Assembly: GCF_900101335.1 (NCBI RefSeq)
Contig: NZ_FNKA01000002.1
Span: forward strand, 620,001 to 684,000
DNA from: Quadrisphaera sp. DSM 44207
GTDB lineage: Bacteria > Actinomycetota > Actinomycetes > Actinomycetales > Quadrisphaeraceae
Direction of reading: 5' to 3'
Length of the DNA stretch: 64,000 bases
Part shown: in pieces, positions 42,865 to 53,828 of the stretch
Position numbering within the stretch: the first letter of the stretch is position 1
Layout of the letters: every line of letters begins with the position of its first letter
Program-made: the position numbers and the translations under genes
The notes under the pieces: generated by a model
The model's input: the letters and a program-made list of their open reading frames with translations, nothing else
The model's database searches: none
What the model was told of the DNA's origin: nothing

Positions 42865-43431
42865 CTACGCCCTGTGCTGCAGCACCGCCACGACGTCTCG
42901 CCCCGCCAGGGCCCGGCGGCCCCCGAGGCCGGCGAGCTCGACGAGGAAGCGCAGCCCGACCACCCGGCCGCCCAGCTGCTCCACGAGGCCGGCCGCCGCC
43001 TCCGCCGTCCCGCCCGTGGCGAGGACGTCGTCGACCACGAGGACCCGCTGACCGGGCCGCACGGCGTCCTCGTGCACCTGCAGCTCCGCCTCGCCGTACT
43101 CCAGGGCGTAGCGGCGGGACGCGGTGCGCCGGGGCAGCTTGCCGGCCTTGCGCACCGGCACGAACCCCGCCCCCAGGGCCAGGGCCAGGGGCGTGCCGAG
43201 CAGGAACCCGCGGGCCTCGACGCCGGCGACGACGTCCACGCCGCCGGGCGGGACCGTCCCCGCGAGCGCCTCGACGGTGGCCGCCAGCGCCGACGCGTCG
43301 GCCAGCAGCGGGGTGATGTCGGCGAAGCGGACGCCGGGCCGCGGGAAGTCGGGCACCTCCCGCAGGTGGCGCCGCAGCACCTCGACGTCGACGGGGACGC
43401 CGTCGCCGGCGCGGGCGGCGGGCGCCGTCAC
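42865..43431 (-). CDS. apt: Adenine phosphoribosyltransferase
   Basis: Salvages adenine to AMP using PRPP. The 188-residue protein has VPDFPRPGVRFADITPLLAD at the start of the core, VAGVEARGFLLGTPLALALG, the flexible-loop region KLPRRTASRRYALEYGEAELQVHEDAVRPG and the PRPP-binding motif VLVVDDVLATGGTAEAA. The GTG overlaps the secF stop (GTGA), matching the conserved secD-secF-apt-rel order; the envelope operon has been inserted between apt and rel. An N-terminal extension of about 20 residues is unremarkable. Confidence 0.95.
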   Translation of the reverse strand: MTAPAARAGDGVPVDVEVLRRHLREVPDFPRPGVRFADITPLLADASALAATVEALAGTVPPGGVDVVAGVEARGFLLGTPLALALGAGFVPVRKAGKLPRRTASRRYALEYGEAELQVHEDAVRPGQRVLVVDDVLATGGTAEAAAGLVEQLGGRVVGLRFLVELAGLGGRRALAGRDVVAVLQHRA

Positions 43432-44660
43432 CGGCGCCGTCCTCCGGGCCGGCGCACGGGCTGGCTGCGCTGCCCGCCCGAGGAGCGGCGCAGCACCGGG
43501 CCGGCGCCGTCCGCATCCACCCCGCCGCCCGCGACGCCGTCCGCGACGCCGTCCTCGACGCCGTCCTCGGGGCCGTCCACGCGCTCGAGCACGGCGGTCG
43601 CCGCGCGCGAGGGCGTGCTGCCCGACGCCGCCGCACCGGCCGGGGCACCCGCCTGGCGGCCCGCGCGGGGGCGGCGCTGGCCGCCGGAGGCGCGCAGCTC
43701 GCGCACGCGCCGGGCGTGCTCGGCGATGCGCGGCTCGCGCTCCATCAGCTGCGCGAACAGCGGCGGGGCCAGGAAGATCGAGGAGTAGGCGCCGGCGAGG
43801 ATGCCGACGAACAGCGACAGGGCGATGTCGCGCAGCGTGCCCGCTCCGAGGACGAAGGCGCCGATGAACAGGATCGAGGCGATCGGCAGCAGCGCCACGA
43901 CCGAGGTGTTGATGGAGCGCACCAAGGTCTGGTTGACGGCGAGGTTGACGGCCTCGGCGTAGGTGCGGCGGGTGCCGGTGAGGACGTGCTGGGTGTTCTC
44001 GCGCACCTTGTCGAAGACGACGACGGTGTCGTAGAGGGAGTAGCCGAGGATCGTCAGGAAGCCGACCACGGTGGCGGGGGTGACCTCGAAGCCGCTGAGG
44101 GAGTACACGCCCGCGGTCAGCACCACGTCGTGCACGAGGGCGACCATGGCGGTCACGGCCATCTTCCAGGTGCGGAAGTAGACCGCCAGCACCGCGCCGG
44201 CGAGGAGCAGGAAGATGACCAGGCCCCGGACCGCCTTGTCCGTGACGTCCTGGCCCCACGTGGGCCCCACGAACGAGGAGGTGACCGCCGACGGCTCCAC
44301 GCCGTAGGCCTGCGCGAGGGCGGTGGAGACCTCCTCGGTCTCGTCGGCGTCGAGGCGCTCGGTCTGGATGCGCACCGCGTCGTCGCCGATGGACGACGTG
44401 CGGGGCGGCTCGGCCTCCGGGACGACGGACACGACGGCGTCGGTGCCGGGCGCGCCGTCCGTGGTGCTCACGCCGCTGACCCGGAACTCCGAGCCGCCGC
44501 GGAACTCGATGCCCGGGTTCAGGCCCCGGGTCAGCAGCAGCACCACCGACGCCAGCACGAGCACCGCGGCGACGGCGTACCAGCGCCTGCGCGTGCCGAC
44601 GAAGTCGAAGGAGCGCTTGCCGGTGTAGAGGTCGTTGCCGAAGGCGGCGAAGTCGGGCAC
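43428..44660 (-). CDS. secF: Protein translocase subunit SecF
   Basis: RND-type accessory of the Sec translocon that uses the proton-motive force for late export steps. In the 410-residue protein the first helix is WYAVAAVLVLASVVLLLT (about 28-45), followed by the GIEFRGGSEF periplasmic start, a P1-like domain, then five helices from about 140. Conserved motifs include LVHDVVLTAG, ILGYSLYDTVVVFDKVREN and SINTS. A disordered C-terminal tail of about 100 residues contains GVEDGVADGVAGG repeats. It begins 2 bases after the secD stop. Confidence 0.95.
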   Translation of the reverse strand: MPDFAAFGNDLYTGKRSFDFVGTRRRWYAVAAVLVLASVVLLLTRGLNPGIEFRGGSEFRVSGVSTTDGAPGTDAVVSVVPEAEPPRTSSIGDDAVRIQTERLDADETEEVSTALAQAYGVEPSAVTSSFVGPTWGQDVTDKAVRGLVIFLLLAGAVLAVYFRTWKMAVTAMVALVHDVVLTAGVYSLSGFEVTPATVVGFLTILGYSLYDTVVVFDKVRENTQHVLTGTRRTYAEAVNLAVNQTLVRSINTSVVALLPIASILFIGAFVLGAGTLRDIALSLFVGILAGAYSSIFLAPPLFAQLMEREPRIAEHARRVRELRASGGQRRPRAGRQAGAPAGAAASGSTPSRAATAVLERVDGPEDGVEDGVADGVAGGGVDADGAGPVLRRSSGGQRSQPVRRPGGRRR

Positions 44661-44662
44661 GG

Positions 44663-46633
44663 TCAGCGCTCCTGGGACGGGCGGGCCGGGTGGGCCCCGG
44701 CGGTGGCGTGCTCGGCTGCGCTGCGCCCGGGCCGGCCGTCGACCTGCGGGTCGGGCTGACCGTCCTCGTGCGGCGCTCCTCGCGCGGCCCGCTCGGCGGC
44801 GCGGCGCTCGGCGATGGTCTGGCGGGCCCCGCGCTCGGCGGGGGTGCGCACCCGGCCGCGGCCGGCGTAGGCGACGGTGCGCCCGAGGTGCTCGGCGTCG
44901 AAGCCGGAGAGGCGGTGGCCGCCCCCGAAGAACTTCGTGCGCGCCAGCAGCGCGACCACCGGGTGCGTGAAGAGCAGGACGACGAGCAGGTCGATGAGCG
45001 TGGTCAGGCCGAGGGTGAACGCGAAGCCGCGCACGCCGCCGACGGCGAGGACGTACAGCACGGCCGCCGCGAGGAAGTTGACGGCGTCGGAGATGATGAT
45101 CGTCCGGCGCGCCCGCGCCCAGCCGGTCTCGACCGCGGCGACGAGGGAGCGGCCCTCGCGCACCTCGTCGCGCACCCGCTCGAAGAAGACGATGAACGAG
45201 TCGGCGGTGATGCCGATCGAGACGATGAAGCCGGCGACGCCCGCGAGGCTGAGCCGGTAGCCCTGGTACCAGCTGAGCAGGGTGATCGCGGTGTAGCTCA
45301 GGCCCGCGGCCACGACCAGGCTCGCGACGGTGACCAGCCCGAGCGCGCGGTACTGCGCCAGGGAGTACACGACGACCAGCACGAGGCCGATCAGGCCGGC
45401 GAGGATGCCGCGCTGCAGCTGCTCGGAGCCGAGCACCGCGGAGATCTGCTCCTCCGTCTGCACCGTGAAGGAGATCGGCAGGGCGCCGAACTGCAGCTGG
45501 TTGGCCAGCGTGGTCGCGCTCTCCTGCGTGAAGCCGCCGCTGATCTGCGCCTGGCCGCCGGGGATGGGGCTGTCCACCGACGGGCTGGTGATGACGACCC
45601 CGTCGAGGACGACGGCGAAGCGGTCGCGCGGCGGCTCCAGCGTCGACAGGCGGCTCGTGGCGTCGAGGAAGGCGTCGCCGCCCTCCTCGCTGAGGTCGAG
45701 CTGGACGATCCAGTTGTTCGTCGTCGCGCCCTGGGCGGTGGTCTCCAGGCCCGCGCTGGCGGTGTCGATGTCGGTGCCCTCGACCTCGACGGGGCCGAGG
45801 ACGTACTTGGCCGCGCCGTCGTCGCTGCAGGTGACGATCGGCCGGGTCGGGTCGTCCTCGAGGCTCGTGCCGATGGCGGTGGGGTCGGAGCAGTCGAGGG
45901 CGTCGAGCTGGGTCAGCACCTCCGGGGTCACCCACGCCAGGTCGCTGGGGTCGGCGGGCGCGGCGGGGGCCGCGGGGGCCGCCGGGTCGGCGGGAGCCTC
46001 AGCAGCGGGAATCTCAGCCGCCGGAGTCTCGGCCGCCGGGGTCTCGGCCGCCGGGGTCTCGGCGCCGGTGCCCAGCAGCGCCTGCGGCAGCGCGCTGTTC
46101 GCCGTCTCCTCGGCTGCCGTCTCCTCCGCCGGGGCGGTCTGGGCCGGCGCGCTCTCGGCGGGCGGCTCGACCGCCGGCGTCTCGGGGACCTCGGGCGCCG
46201 CCTCCTCGGCCGCCGGGTCCGGCGCCGCGTCGGCCGGCTGCTCGACGATCACCGGCCGGAAGCGCATCTGCGCGGCCTGGGCGACCAGCGCCCGGGCCTC
46301 GGCCTGCTCGGCCGGGTCTCCGGGCAGGCTCACGACGATGTTGCGCCCGCCCTCGCTGGTGACCTCGGCCTCGGCGACGCCGGAGGAGTCCACGCGCTGG
46401 CGGATGATCGCGATGGCGTCGGCGATGGTCTGGTCGGTGATCTCGCCCTCGCCGGCGGTCACCTCCGGGGTGAGCACGATCTGCGTGCCCCCGGCGAGGT
46501 CGAGCGCCAGGCCCGGCGTCCACTCGGCGTCGGAGAACTGCACGGCGGCCGCCAGGCCACCGGTCGTCGCCGCCACCAGGGCGGCGAACCAGGCGAGCGT
46601 CCGGCGGGCGCGGGACGCGGAGGATCGGGCCAA
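44663..46633 (-). CDS. secD: Protein translocase subunit SecD
   Basis: Partner of SecF. In the 656-residue protein the N-terminal helix (LAWFAALVAATTGGLAAAV) precedes LALDLAGGTQIVLTPEV and the P1 domain. That domain is interrupted at about 130-230 by a long Ala/Pro/Glu-rich insertion with ETPAA repeats. The P1 base follows (FAVVLDGVVITSPSVDSPIPGGQAQISG), then six helices with GVAGFIVSIGITADSFIVFFERVRDEVREG. A C-terminal Arg/Glu tail ends the protein. The insertion makes it longer than many SecD proteins but leaves the core motifs intact. Start ATG 46633. Confidence 0.95.
   Translation of the reverse strand: MARSSASRARRTLAWFAALVAATTGGLAAAVQFSDAEWTPGLALDLAGGTQIVLTPEVTAGEGEITDQTIADAIAIIRQRVDSSGVAEAEVTSEGGRNIVVSLPGDPAEQAEARALVAQAAQMRFRPVIVEQPADAAPDPAAEEAAPEVPETPAVEPPAESAPAQTAPAEETAAEETANSALPQALLGTGAETPAAETPAAETPAAEIPAAEAPADPAAPAAPAAPADPSDLAWVTPEVLTQLDALDCSDPTAIGTSLEDDPTRPIVTCSDDGAAKYVLGPVEVEGTDIDTASAGLETTAQGATTNNWIVQLDLSEEGGDAFLDATSRLSTLEPPRDRFAVVLDGVVITSPSVDSPIPGGQAQISGGFTQESATTLANQLQFGALPISFTVQTEEQISAVLGSEQLQRGILAGLIGLVLVVVYSLAQYRALGLVTVASLVVAAGLSYTAITLLSWYQGYRLSLAGVAGFIVSIGITADSFIVFFERVRDEVREGRSLVAAVETGWARARRTIIISDAVNFLAAAVLYVLAVGGVRGFAFTLGLTTLIDLLVVLLFTHPVVALLARTKFFGGGHRLSGFDAEHLGRTVAYAGRGRVRTPAERGARQTIAERRAAERAARGAPHEDGQPDPQVDGRPGRSAAEHATAGAHPARPSQER
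46001..46060. repeat. 15-bp repeat, 4 copies, in secD
   Basis: Four 15-base units, the last two identical (ggccgccggggtctc), encode the ETPAA/EIPAA repeats of the SecD insertion on the minus strand. Confidence 0.85.
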
Positions 46634-46723
46634 CGAGGTCTCTTCCGTTGCGGGGTGCGGTGCGCGGTGCTGCCGCCGCGCGGTGCGGTGCCGGACGGCG
46701 GTGCGGGACTGCGGGCGAGCGCG

Positions 46724-47173
46724 TCAGCGCCCGGTGCGTCCCGGGCCGTCCGCGTCGCCGAGGGGGGTGGCGCCCGGGGCGTCGGCGGTGGTGCCGGGAA
46801 CCGCAGCGCCGGGGACGGCGGTGCCGGTCGGCCCCGCGGTGGTGCCGGTCCGCGGGCCCGTCGGGTCCCCGACGGCCGCGCCGTCCGCGACAGCTGCGTC
46901 GTCCCCGACGGCTGCGGCGTCCGCGACGACGGCGTCCACCCGGCGGGCGACCGCCTGGCGGGCCCAGGTGGTGCGCACGCCTGGGGCGACCTCGAGCTCG
47001 ACGGTGGTGTCGTGGACGGCCGCGATCCGCGCGTGCAGCCCGGCGGTGGTCATGACCTCCTGGCCCGGGGCCAGGCTCGCCTGCAGGTCGGCCAGCTGGC
47101 GCTGCTGCTTGCGGCCGCGGCTCATGATGAAGAAGAGCAGCAGCAGCGGGAGGAGGAGGATCAGGAGGTCCAT
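46724..47173 (-). CDS. yajC: Preprotein translocase subunit YajC
   Basis: Small membrane partner of SecDF. The 149-residue protein has one N-terminal helix (MDLLILLLPLLLLFFIMSRG) followed by the YajC domain (MTTAGLHARIAAVHDTTVELEVAPGVRTTWARQAVARRV). A low-complexity Gly/Ala/Asp/Thr tail of about 60 residues is not part of the family core. The start is ATG 47173. It sits between ruvB and secD, as usual in actinobacteria. Confidence 0.93.
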   Translation of the reverse strand: MDLLILLLPLLLLFFIMSRGRKQQRQLADLQASLAPGQEVMTTAGLHARIAAVHDTTVELEVAPGVRTTWARQAVARRVDAVVADAAAVGDDAAVADGAAVGDPTGPRTGTTAGPTGTAVPGAAVPGTTADAPGATPLGDADGPGRTGR

Positions 47174-47271
47174 GCGGGAAGCACGTCCTTCCGCGGGTGC
47201 TCGTGGCGCCCCGCGTCGACGGGATCGCCGGTCCACCGGGCCGGACCGGACGCACTCGAACTCTACCCGCG

Positions 47272-48480
<1,209 letters not shown>

Positions 48481-48481
48481 G

Positions 48482-49117
48482 TCAGTGCCTCCCCAGGTGC
48501 CGCAGGGCCGCCCGCAGCAGGGCGGGCAGGTCGAGGGAGGCGGCGCCGTCCGCGCCGGCGGCGCCGTCGGTCGAGCTCACCGCCGCGACGGCGTCCTCCG
48601 CCTGCTTGGCGTTCCAGCCCAGGCCCACGAGGGCCTCGACGACGGGCGAGGGCGCGCGCGGCGCCTCCGTGCGCTGGGCCGGCGGCGCGAGGGCGCCGGC
48701 GGGCACGGGCGTGCTGGGCGGGCCGAGCCTGTCCCCCAGCTCCAGGACGATGCGCTGGGCGCCCTTGCGCCCGATGCCCGGCACGCGGGTCAGCGCCGTC
48801 AGGTCCTCCGCGGCGACGGCGCGGCGCAGCTCCTCCGGCGGGTGCACCGCGAGCGCGGCCAGCGCCAGGCGCGGCCCGACGCCGGAGACGGTCTGCAGCG
48901 TCTCGAACACCTCCCGCTCGTCGGCGTCGACGAAGCCGAAGAGGGTCAGGGAGTCCTCCCGCACCACCAGGCTCGTGGCGAGCTCGGCCTCGGCGCCCGT
49001 GCGCAGCCCCGCGAGCGTGGTGGGGGTGGCCTGCACGAAGAGGCCGACGCCGCCGACCTCGACGACGGCGCCGTCCAAGCGCACCGCGAGGACCCTGCCC
49101 CGCACCGACGCGATCAC
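48482..49117 (-). CDS. ruvA: Holliday junction DNA-binding subunit RuvA
   Basis: Tetrameric junction-binding protein. The 211-residue sequence has the OB-fold domain I ([29 protein letters not shown]), two helix-hairpin-helix motifs ([16 protein letters not shown] and [19 protein letters not shown]), an Ala/Pro-rich linker and a small C-terminal domain III ([22 protein letters not shown]) that contacts RuvB. GTG start at 49117. Length is normal. Confidence 0.95.
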   Translation of the reverse strand: MIASVRGRVLAVRLDGAVVEVGGVGLFVQATPTTLAGLRTGAEAELATSLVVREDSLTLFGFVDADEREVFETLQTVSGVGPRLALAALAVHPPEELRRAVAAEDLTALTRVPGIGRKGAQRIVLELGDRLGPPSTPVPAGALAPPAQRTEAPRAPSPVVEALVGLGWNAKQAEDAVAAVSSTDGAAGADGAASLDLPALLRAALRHLGRH

Positions 49118-49210
49118 CGGCGTCCCCCTCTCGCTGCGCGCTCCCGCGATGGACCGGCCCCGACGCTACCGACCGCTGCCGACAGTACCGAACGGGTGTA
49201 CGAGGAGCGG

Positions 49211-49825
49211 TCAGGCGCGGCCGCGGCGCGCCGCCCGCGCGGCGAGGAGGATGGGCGAGCGGTCGGCCGCCCGCGACGCCTCGGAGGCCGCGCGGGCCCA
49301 CGCGCTCTGCGCCGCGGTCGGGGCGCCGGGGCGCGCGCCGACGGCCCCGGGCGAGGGCGCGCGCCACAGGTGGCACACGGCCAGGGCGAGGGCGTCCGCG
49401 GCGTCGGCCGGGCGCGGGCGCTCGTCGAGCCCGAGGATGCGGGTGACCATCGCGGTCACCTGCTCCTTGCCGGCGCGCCCCTCCCCGGTGACGGCCTTCT
49501 TCACCTCGCTGGGGGTGTGCAAGGCGACCGGCAGGCCCGCGCGGGCCGCCACGAGCATCGCGACGCCGGAGACCTGGGCGGTGCCCATCACGGTGCTGAC
49601 GTTGGACTGGGCGAAGACCCGCTCGACGGCGACGACGTCCGGGCGGTGCCGCTCGACCCACTCGGTCAGGGCGTCGCCGACGGCGAGCAGCCGCTGCTCG
49701 AGGGCGTCCTCGACCGGCGTGCGCACGACGCCCACGGCGACCAGGCCCGCCCGGCGCCCGGTCAGGCCGTCGACGACGCCGAGGCCGCACCGGGTCAGGC
49801 CGGGGTCGATGCCGAGCACGCGCAC
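49211..49825 (-). CDS. ruvC: Holliday junction resolvase RuvC
   Basis: Endonuclease that cuts Holliday junctions. The 204-residue protein starts [20 protein letters not shown] with the first catalytic Asp. It has [21 protein letters not shown] (Glu), [16 protein letters not shown] and the C-terminal [15 protein letters not shown] (Asp pair). An extension of about 45 residues follows the usual end. GTG start at 49825, separated from yebC by 90 bases that carry a 19-base direct repeat. Confidence 0.95.
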   Translation of the reverse strand: MRVLGIDPGLTRCGLGVVDGLTGRRAGLVAVGVVRTPVEDALEQRLLAVGDALTEWVERHRPDVVAVERVFAQSNVSTVMGTAQVSGVAMLVAARAGLPVALHTPSEVKKAVTGEGRAGKEQVTAMVTRILGLDERPRPADAADALALAVCHLWRAPSPGAVGARPGAPTAAQSAWARAASEASRAADRSPILLAARAARRGRA

Positions 49826-49855
49826 GCCCCCAGCGTGCCACCGCTGCGGCCCGAC

Positions 49856-49895
49856 GGGGCGCAGAGCGCGCGATACGGGGCGCAGAGCGCGCGAT
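49856..49895. repeat. 19-bp direct repeat between yebC and ruvC
   Basis: Two exact copies of ggggcgcagagcgcgcgat separated by two bases. The second can also pair with the following gcgcccc (49897-49903) to form a hairpin. Located between the yebC stop and the ruvC start, both on the minus strand. Confidence 0.75.
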
Positions 49896-49915
49896 CGCGC
49901 CCCGCGCGGCGCGCC

Positions 49916-50662
49916 TCAGGCGTCGGCCAGCACCTCATCGGGCACCTCGAGGTTGGTGTAGACGTTCTGCACGTCGTCCAGGTCCTCCAGGGCGTCGACG
50001 AGCCTGAGCACCCTGCTCGCCCCCTCGGCGTCCAGCTCGACCTGGGTGGAGGGCACGAAGGAGACCTCGGCGGAGTCGTACTCGATGCCGGCGTCCTGCA
50101 GCGCGGTGCGCACGGCGACGAGGTCGCTCGGCTCGCAGACGACCTCGAACGCGTCGCCGAGGCCGTCGACCTCCTCCGCGCCGGCGTCGAGGACGGCCGC
50201 GAGGACGTCGTCCTCGGTGGTGCCGGCGGCGGGCACGAGCACGAGGCCCCTGCGGCTGAAGAGGTAGGAGACGCTGCCGGGGTCGGCCATGGTGCCGCCG
50301 TTGCGGGTGACCGCGACGCGCACGTCGGAGGCGGCGCGGTTGCGGTTGTCGGTCAGGCACTCGACGAGGACCGCGACGCCGTGGGGCCCGTACCCCTCGT
50401 ACATGATCGTCTGGTAGTCGGCGCCGCCGGTCTCCGCGCCCGAGCCGCGCTTGACGGCGCGGTCGATGTTGTCGTTCGGGACGGAGGACTTCTTCGCCTT
50501 CTGGATGGCGTCGTAGAGGGTGGGGTTGCCCGCCGGGTCGCCGCCGCCGGTGCGCGCCGCGACCTCGATGTTCTTGATGAGCTTGGCGAACATCGAGCTG
50601 CGCTTGGCGTCGACGACGGCCTTCTTGTGCTTGGTGGTGGCCCACTTGGAATGGCCGGACAT
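49916..50662 (-). CDS. YebC/PmpR/TACO1-family protein
   Basis: A 248-residue protein of the YebC family, described as transcriptional regulators and, more recently, as ribosome-associated translation factors. It opens [21 protein letters not shown] and has [51 protein letters not shown] and the acidic LYDAxxE-like C-terminal half. ATG 50662 follows. The length is standard. It lies between pdxT and ruvC, the conserved position. Confidence 0.94.
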   Translation of the reverse strand: MSGHSKWATTKHKKAVVDAKRSSMFAKLIKNIEVAARTGGGDPAGNPTLYDAIQKAKKSSVPNDNIDRAVKRGSGAETGGADYQTIMYEGYGPHGVAVLVECLTDNRNRAASDVRVAVTRNGGTMADPGSVSYLFSRRGLVLVPAAGTTEDDVLAAVLDAGAEEVDGLGDAFEVVCEPSDLVAVRTALQDAGIEYDSAEVSFVPSTQVELDAEGASRVLRLVDALEDLDDVQNVYTNLEVPDEVLADA

Positions 50663-50747
50663 GCCAGTCCCCCTCGAGGTCGGATCGCGGTCGAGCCTAC
50701 CGCCGCACCCGGCGGCGGCTCCTGGTCGGACGGAGCCGGGACGGGCC

Positions 50748-51359
50748 TCAGGAGGAGCGCACGAGGTCCACGAACAGGCGGTGCACCCGCAGGTCGCCGG
50801 TGATCTCCGGATGGAAGGAGGTGGCCACGAGCGGGCCCTGGCGCACCGCCACGACGCTGCCCGCCGCCGGCCCGGCGGCCACCCGCGCCAGCACCTGCAC
50901 ACCCTCCCCGGCCCGCTCCACCCACGGCGCGCGGATGAAGACGGCGCGCACGGGCCCGTCGTCCAGGCCGGTGAACGGCAGGTCCTCCTCGAAGGACTCC
51001 ACCTGCCGGCCGAAGGCGTTGCGGCGCACGAGGACGTCGAGGCCGCCGAAGGTGCGCTGGCCCTCGATCCCGTCGGCCAGCCGGTCGGCCAGCATGATCA
51101 TCCCCGCGCAGGAGCCGTACACCGGCATGCCGGCCGCGATGCGCTCGCGCACGGGCTCGTGCAGCCCGACCGCGCGCGCCAGCTTGTCCATCGTCGTCGA
51201 CTCCCCGCCCGGGACGACGAGGGCGTCGACGGCGGCCAGCTCCTGCGGGCGCCGCACCCGCACCGCGCGCGCCCCGGCCTCGGTGAGGGCGTGCAGGTGC
51301 TCGCCGACGTCCCCCTGCAGGGCCAGGACGCCGACCACGGGCGCGGAGGCGGTGCTCAC
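50748..51359 (-). CDS. pdxT: Pyridoxal 5'-phosphate synthase glutaminase subunit PdxT
   Basis: Class I glutaminase that supplies ammonia to PdxS. In the 203-residue protein: [31 protein letters not shown], the nucleophile Cys in [32 protein letters not shown] and the His-Glu pair in [19 protein letters not shown] start. Unlike most actinobacteria it is not adjacent to pdxS: six genes intervene (51.4-55.6 kb). Confidence 0.95.
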   Translation of the reverse strand: MSTASAPVVGVLALQGDVGEHLHALTEAGARAVRVRRPQELAAVDALVVPGGESTTMDKLARAVGLHEPVRERIAAGMPVYGSCAGMIMLADRLADGIEGQRTFGGLDVLVRRNAFGRQVESFEEDLPFTGLDDGPVRAVFIRAPWVERAGEGVQVLARVAAGPAAGSVVAVRQGPLVATSFHPEITGDLRVHRLFVDLVRSS

Positions 51360-51418
51360 GCCAGGCCCAGCGCCACCGCCGGGCGCCGGATTCCCCGGTG
51401 CGGCGGCAGGATGGCGGG

Positions 51419-52666
51419 ATGGACGACGCGATCGCCGGGCTCGCCGAGCGGGCCGCCGCGCTGGACGACGTCGCGCCCCTGGCCGGCGCGCGCGACGCCT
51501 TCGACCTGCCGGACGGGCTGGTCTACCTCGACGGCAACAGCCTCGGCGCGCTGCCCCGCGCCGTCCCGGCGGCCGTCGCCGACGCCGTGACCCGCCAGTG
51601 GGGGCGCGACCTCGTGGCCTCGTGGAACACCGCCGACTGGTGGGGCGCGCCGACGCGCGTCGGGGACGCCGTCGGGGCGCTCGTCGGCAGCGGCCCCGGG
51701 CAGGTCGTGGTCGGGGAGTCCACGTCGGTGCAGCTGTACAAGGCCTACCTGGCCGCCGCGGCCGCCCGCCCGGGACGGCGCGTGGTGGTCACCGACCCCG
51801 CCAGCTTCCCCACCGACCTGTACGTGCTCGGCGCCGCGGCGCGGCGGGCCGACCTGGAGGTGGTCCTGGCCCCGCCGCCGTCCGTGCCGGGCGTGCTCGC
51901 CCAGCGGCCCGGACAGGTGGCGCTGGTCGCGCTCTCCCACGTCGACTACCGCACCGGGGAGCTGTGGGACCTGCCGGGGCTGACGGCGGCCGCCCACGAC
52001 GCCGGCGCGCTGGCCCTGTGGGACCTGTGCCACTCGGCCGGCGTCCTGGACGTCGGGCTCGACGCGCACGGCGTGGACCTGGCGGTCGGGTGCGGCTACA
52101 AGTACCTCAGCGGCGGCCCCGGCGCGCCGGGCTACCTGCACGTCGCCCGCTCGCTGCAGCCGGCCTTCGAGAACCCCCTCGCCGGCTGGCACGGGCACGC
52201 CGCCCCGTTCGCCTTCGCGCCCGAGTACGCACCGGCCGAGGGGATCGCGCGGGCGCGCACGGGCACCCCGCCGGTGCTCTCCCTGCTCGCGCTCGAGGCG
52301 GCGCTGACCGTCTTCGACGGTGTGGCCGTGGCCGACGTGCGCGCCCGCTCCCTGTCGCTGACGGGCTTCGCGATCGCGTGCCTCGACGCGCTCGTGCCGG
52401 AGCTGGAGCTCGCCACCCCGCGCGAGGAGCACCGCCGCGGCGCGCAGCTGTCGCTGCACTCCCCGCACGCGTACGGCGTCGTGCAGGCCCTGGCCGCCCG
52501 CGGCGTGGTCGGCGACTTCCGCGAGCCCGACCTCGTGCGCCTGGGCTTCGCGCCGCTGTACCTGAGCCACGCCGACGTGCTGGCCGCCGTGGGAGCGCTG
52601 CGCGCCGTCCTCGACGCGGACGAGCACCTGGACCCGGTGCACGCGCTGCACAACCCGGTCACGTGA
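51419..52666 (+). CDS. kynU: Kynureninase
   Basis: PLP enzyme splitting L-kynurenine (or 3-hydroxykynurenine) into anthranilate and alanine. The 415-residue protein has [74 protein letters not shown] (PLP-contacting Asp) and the Schiff-base Lys in [19 protein letters not shown]. The ATG at 51419 is chosen; a GTG 21 bases upstream is an alternative. Divergent from pdxT by 59 bases. No tryptophan dioxygenase or formamidase gene is present in the window, so the source of kynurenine is elsewhere. The stop overlaps the next GTG. Confidence 0.92.
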   Translation: MDDAIAGLAERAAALDDVAPLAGARDAFDLPDGLVYLDGNSLGALPRAVPAAVADAVTRQWGRDLVASWNTADWWGAPTRVGDAVGALVGSGPGQVVVGESTSVQLYKAYLAAAAARPGRRVVVTDPASFPTDLYVLGAAARRADLEVVLAPPPSVPGVLAQRPGQVALVALSHVDYRTGELWDLPGLTAAAHDAGALALWDLCHSAGVLDVGLDAHGVDLAVGCGYKYLSGGPGAPGYLHVARSLQPAFENPLAGWHGHAAPFAFAPEYAPAEGIARARTGTPPVLSLLALEAALTVFDGVAVADVRARSLSLTGFAIACLDALVPELELATPREEHRRGAQLSLHSPHAYGVVQALAARGVVGDFREPDLVRLGFAPLYLSHADVLAAVGALRAVLDADEHLDPVHALHNPVT

Positions 52667-53424
52667 GCGGCGGCGCCCCCACCCCGATCGGCGGCGCCAC
52701 CCCGATCGGCGCGACCACCTCGCTCGGCGCCGTCGTCCGGGACGACGCGGCGCAGCAGCGGCTGGACGAGGCCGACCCGTGGGCGCTGTCCCTCGTCGTG
52801 CGGACCGAGAGGGCGCAGCCGCCGGCGCACTCCGACGTCCTGGCCGCCGCCGCGCGGGCGGTCGCGGCGCTCCTGCTCGACCCCCGCGTCACGGACCCGG
52901 ACGGCGAGCTGCACGAGGCGGTGGCGCGGTGGCGGGCCGGCCGGATCCGCAAGATCGCCCGGCGGGCGCGCGGCACCCGCTGGGAGCGCACCGGCGCCCT
53001 GCCGCACGTGGAGGCGCGGGTCGGCAGCGCCGTCGTGCGGGTCTTCGCGCCGCACCCGCGCGACGCCGCGCCCGCCGAGCTGGCCCCGCTGCAGGTCGGG
53101 GGCCTGGACCTGGCCGACCCGCAGGGCTGGGCGCCGCCGCACGTGCCGCCGTCCGCCCTGACCGTGCGCACCTCCCCCGGCGTGCCGATGACGACGGGCA
53201 AGGCCGCCGCCCAGGTGGGGCACGCCGCGCAGTTGGCCCTCGAGCGCCTCGACCCGGCCGCCGTGGCCGCCTGGCGCGCGGACGGCCTGCCGGTGCGGGT
53301 GGTCACCGGCACCCCGGTGCTGCCGGCGGGCGAACGGGTGGACGTCGCCGACGGCGGGTTCACCGAGGTCGCGCCGGGCACCGTGACCGCGAGCGCCGGC
53401 TTCGAGGGCGGGGAGCGTCCGTGA
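52663..53424 (+). CDS. PTH2-type peptidyl-tRNA hydrolase domain protein
   Basis: A 253-residue protein whose C-terminal 95 residues match the archaeal/eukaryotic-type PTH2 fold: [25 protein letters not shown] carries the conserved Lys, Gln and His of the PTH2 start. A distal region reads [10 protein letters not shown]. The N-terminal 150 residues include [34 protein letters not shown], which may be a second, degenerate domain. Bacterial PTH activity is normally provided by Pth1; this actinobacterial form is uncharacterised. GTG starts overlap at both ends (kynU upstream, TraR/DksA downstream), so the three genes are coupled. Confidence 0.72.
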   Translation: MSGGAPTPIGGATPIGATTSLGAVVRDDAAQQRLDEADPWALSLVVRTERAQPPAHSDVLAAAARAVAALLLDPRVTDPDGELHEAVARWRAGRIRKIARRARGTRWERTGALPHVEARVGSAVVRVFAPHPRDAAPAELAPLQVGGLDLADPQGWAPPHVPPSALTVRTSPGVPMTTGKAAAQVGHAAQLALERLDPAAVAAWRADGLPVRVVTGTPVLPAGERVDVADGGFTEVAPGTVTASAGFEGGERP

Positions 53425-53774
53425 GCGACGTCGAGCAGCAGCTGCGGGAGGCGCTGGCGCGCGCCGACGAGCAGGTCGCGGCCCTGCAGCGCCAGCACGC
53501 CCTCGTCGTCGCGGCATCGCAGGGCTCGAACGCGGACGACGAGCACGACCCCGAGGGCTCGACCATCGCCTTCGAGCGCGCGCAGGTGGCGGCGCTGCTG
53601 GAGCGGGCGCGCCGCACGGGCCGGGACCTCGCGCGGGCGCTGGATCGGCTGCACGACGGCACCCACGGGCGGTGCGAGGTCTGCGGCACCACCATCGCCG
53701 CCGGGCGGCTGCAGGCGCGTCCGGACGCCCGCACCTGCATCGCCTGCGCCAGCGCGCGCGGACGAGGGCGCTGA
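53421..53774 (+). CDS. TraR/DksA-type zinc-finger protein
   Basis: A 117-residue protein with an N-terminal coiled coil (LREALARADEQVAALQRQH), a central helical hairpin (VAALLERARRTGRDLARALDRLHDG) and a C-terminal Cys4 zinc finger (GRCEVCGTTI and RTCIACA). This matches the TraR/DksA layout, whose members bind RNA polymerase in the secondary channel. The Asp-containing coiled-coil tip of classical DksA cannot be confirmed. The GTG overlaps the PTH2 stop. Confidence 0.85.
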   Translation: MSDVEQQLREALARADEQVAALQRQHALVVAASQGSNADDEHDPEGSTIAFERAQVAALLERARRTGRDLARALDRLHDGTHGRCEVCGTTIAAGRLQARPDARTCIACASARGRGR

Positions 53775-53828
53775 CCGCTCGGGCCGGCTGCGCGTGCCGG
53801 AGCGGGAGCGCCGGGCGAGGCTGGGCCC

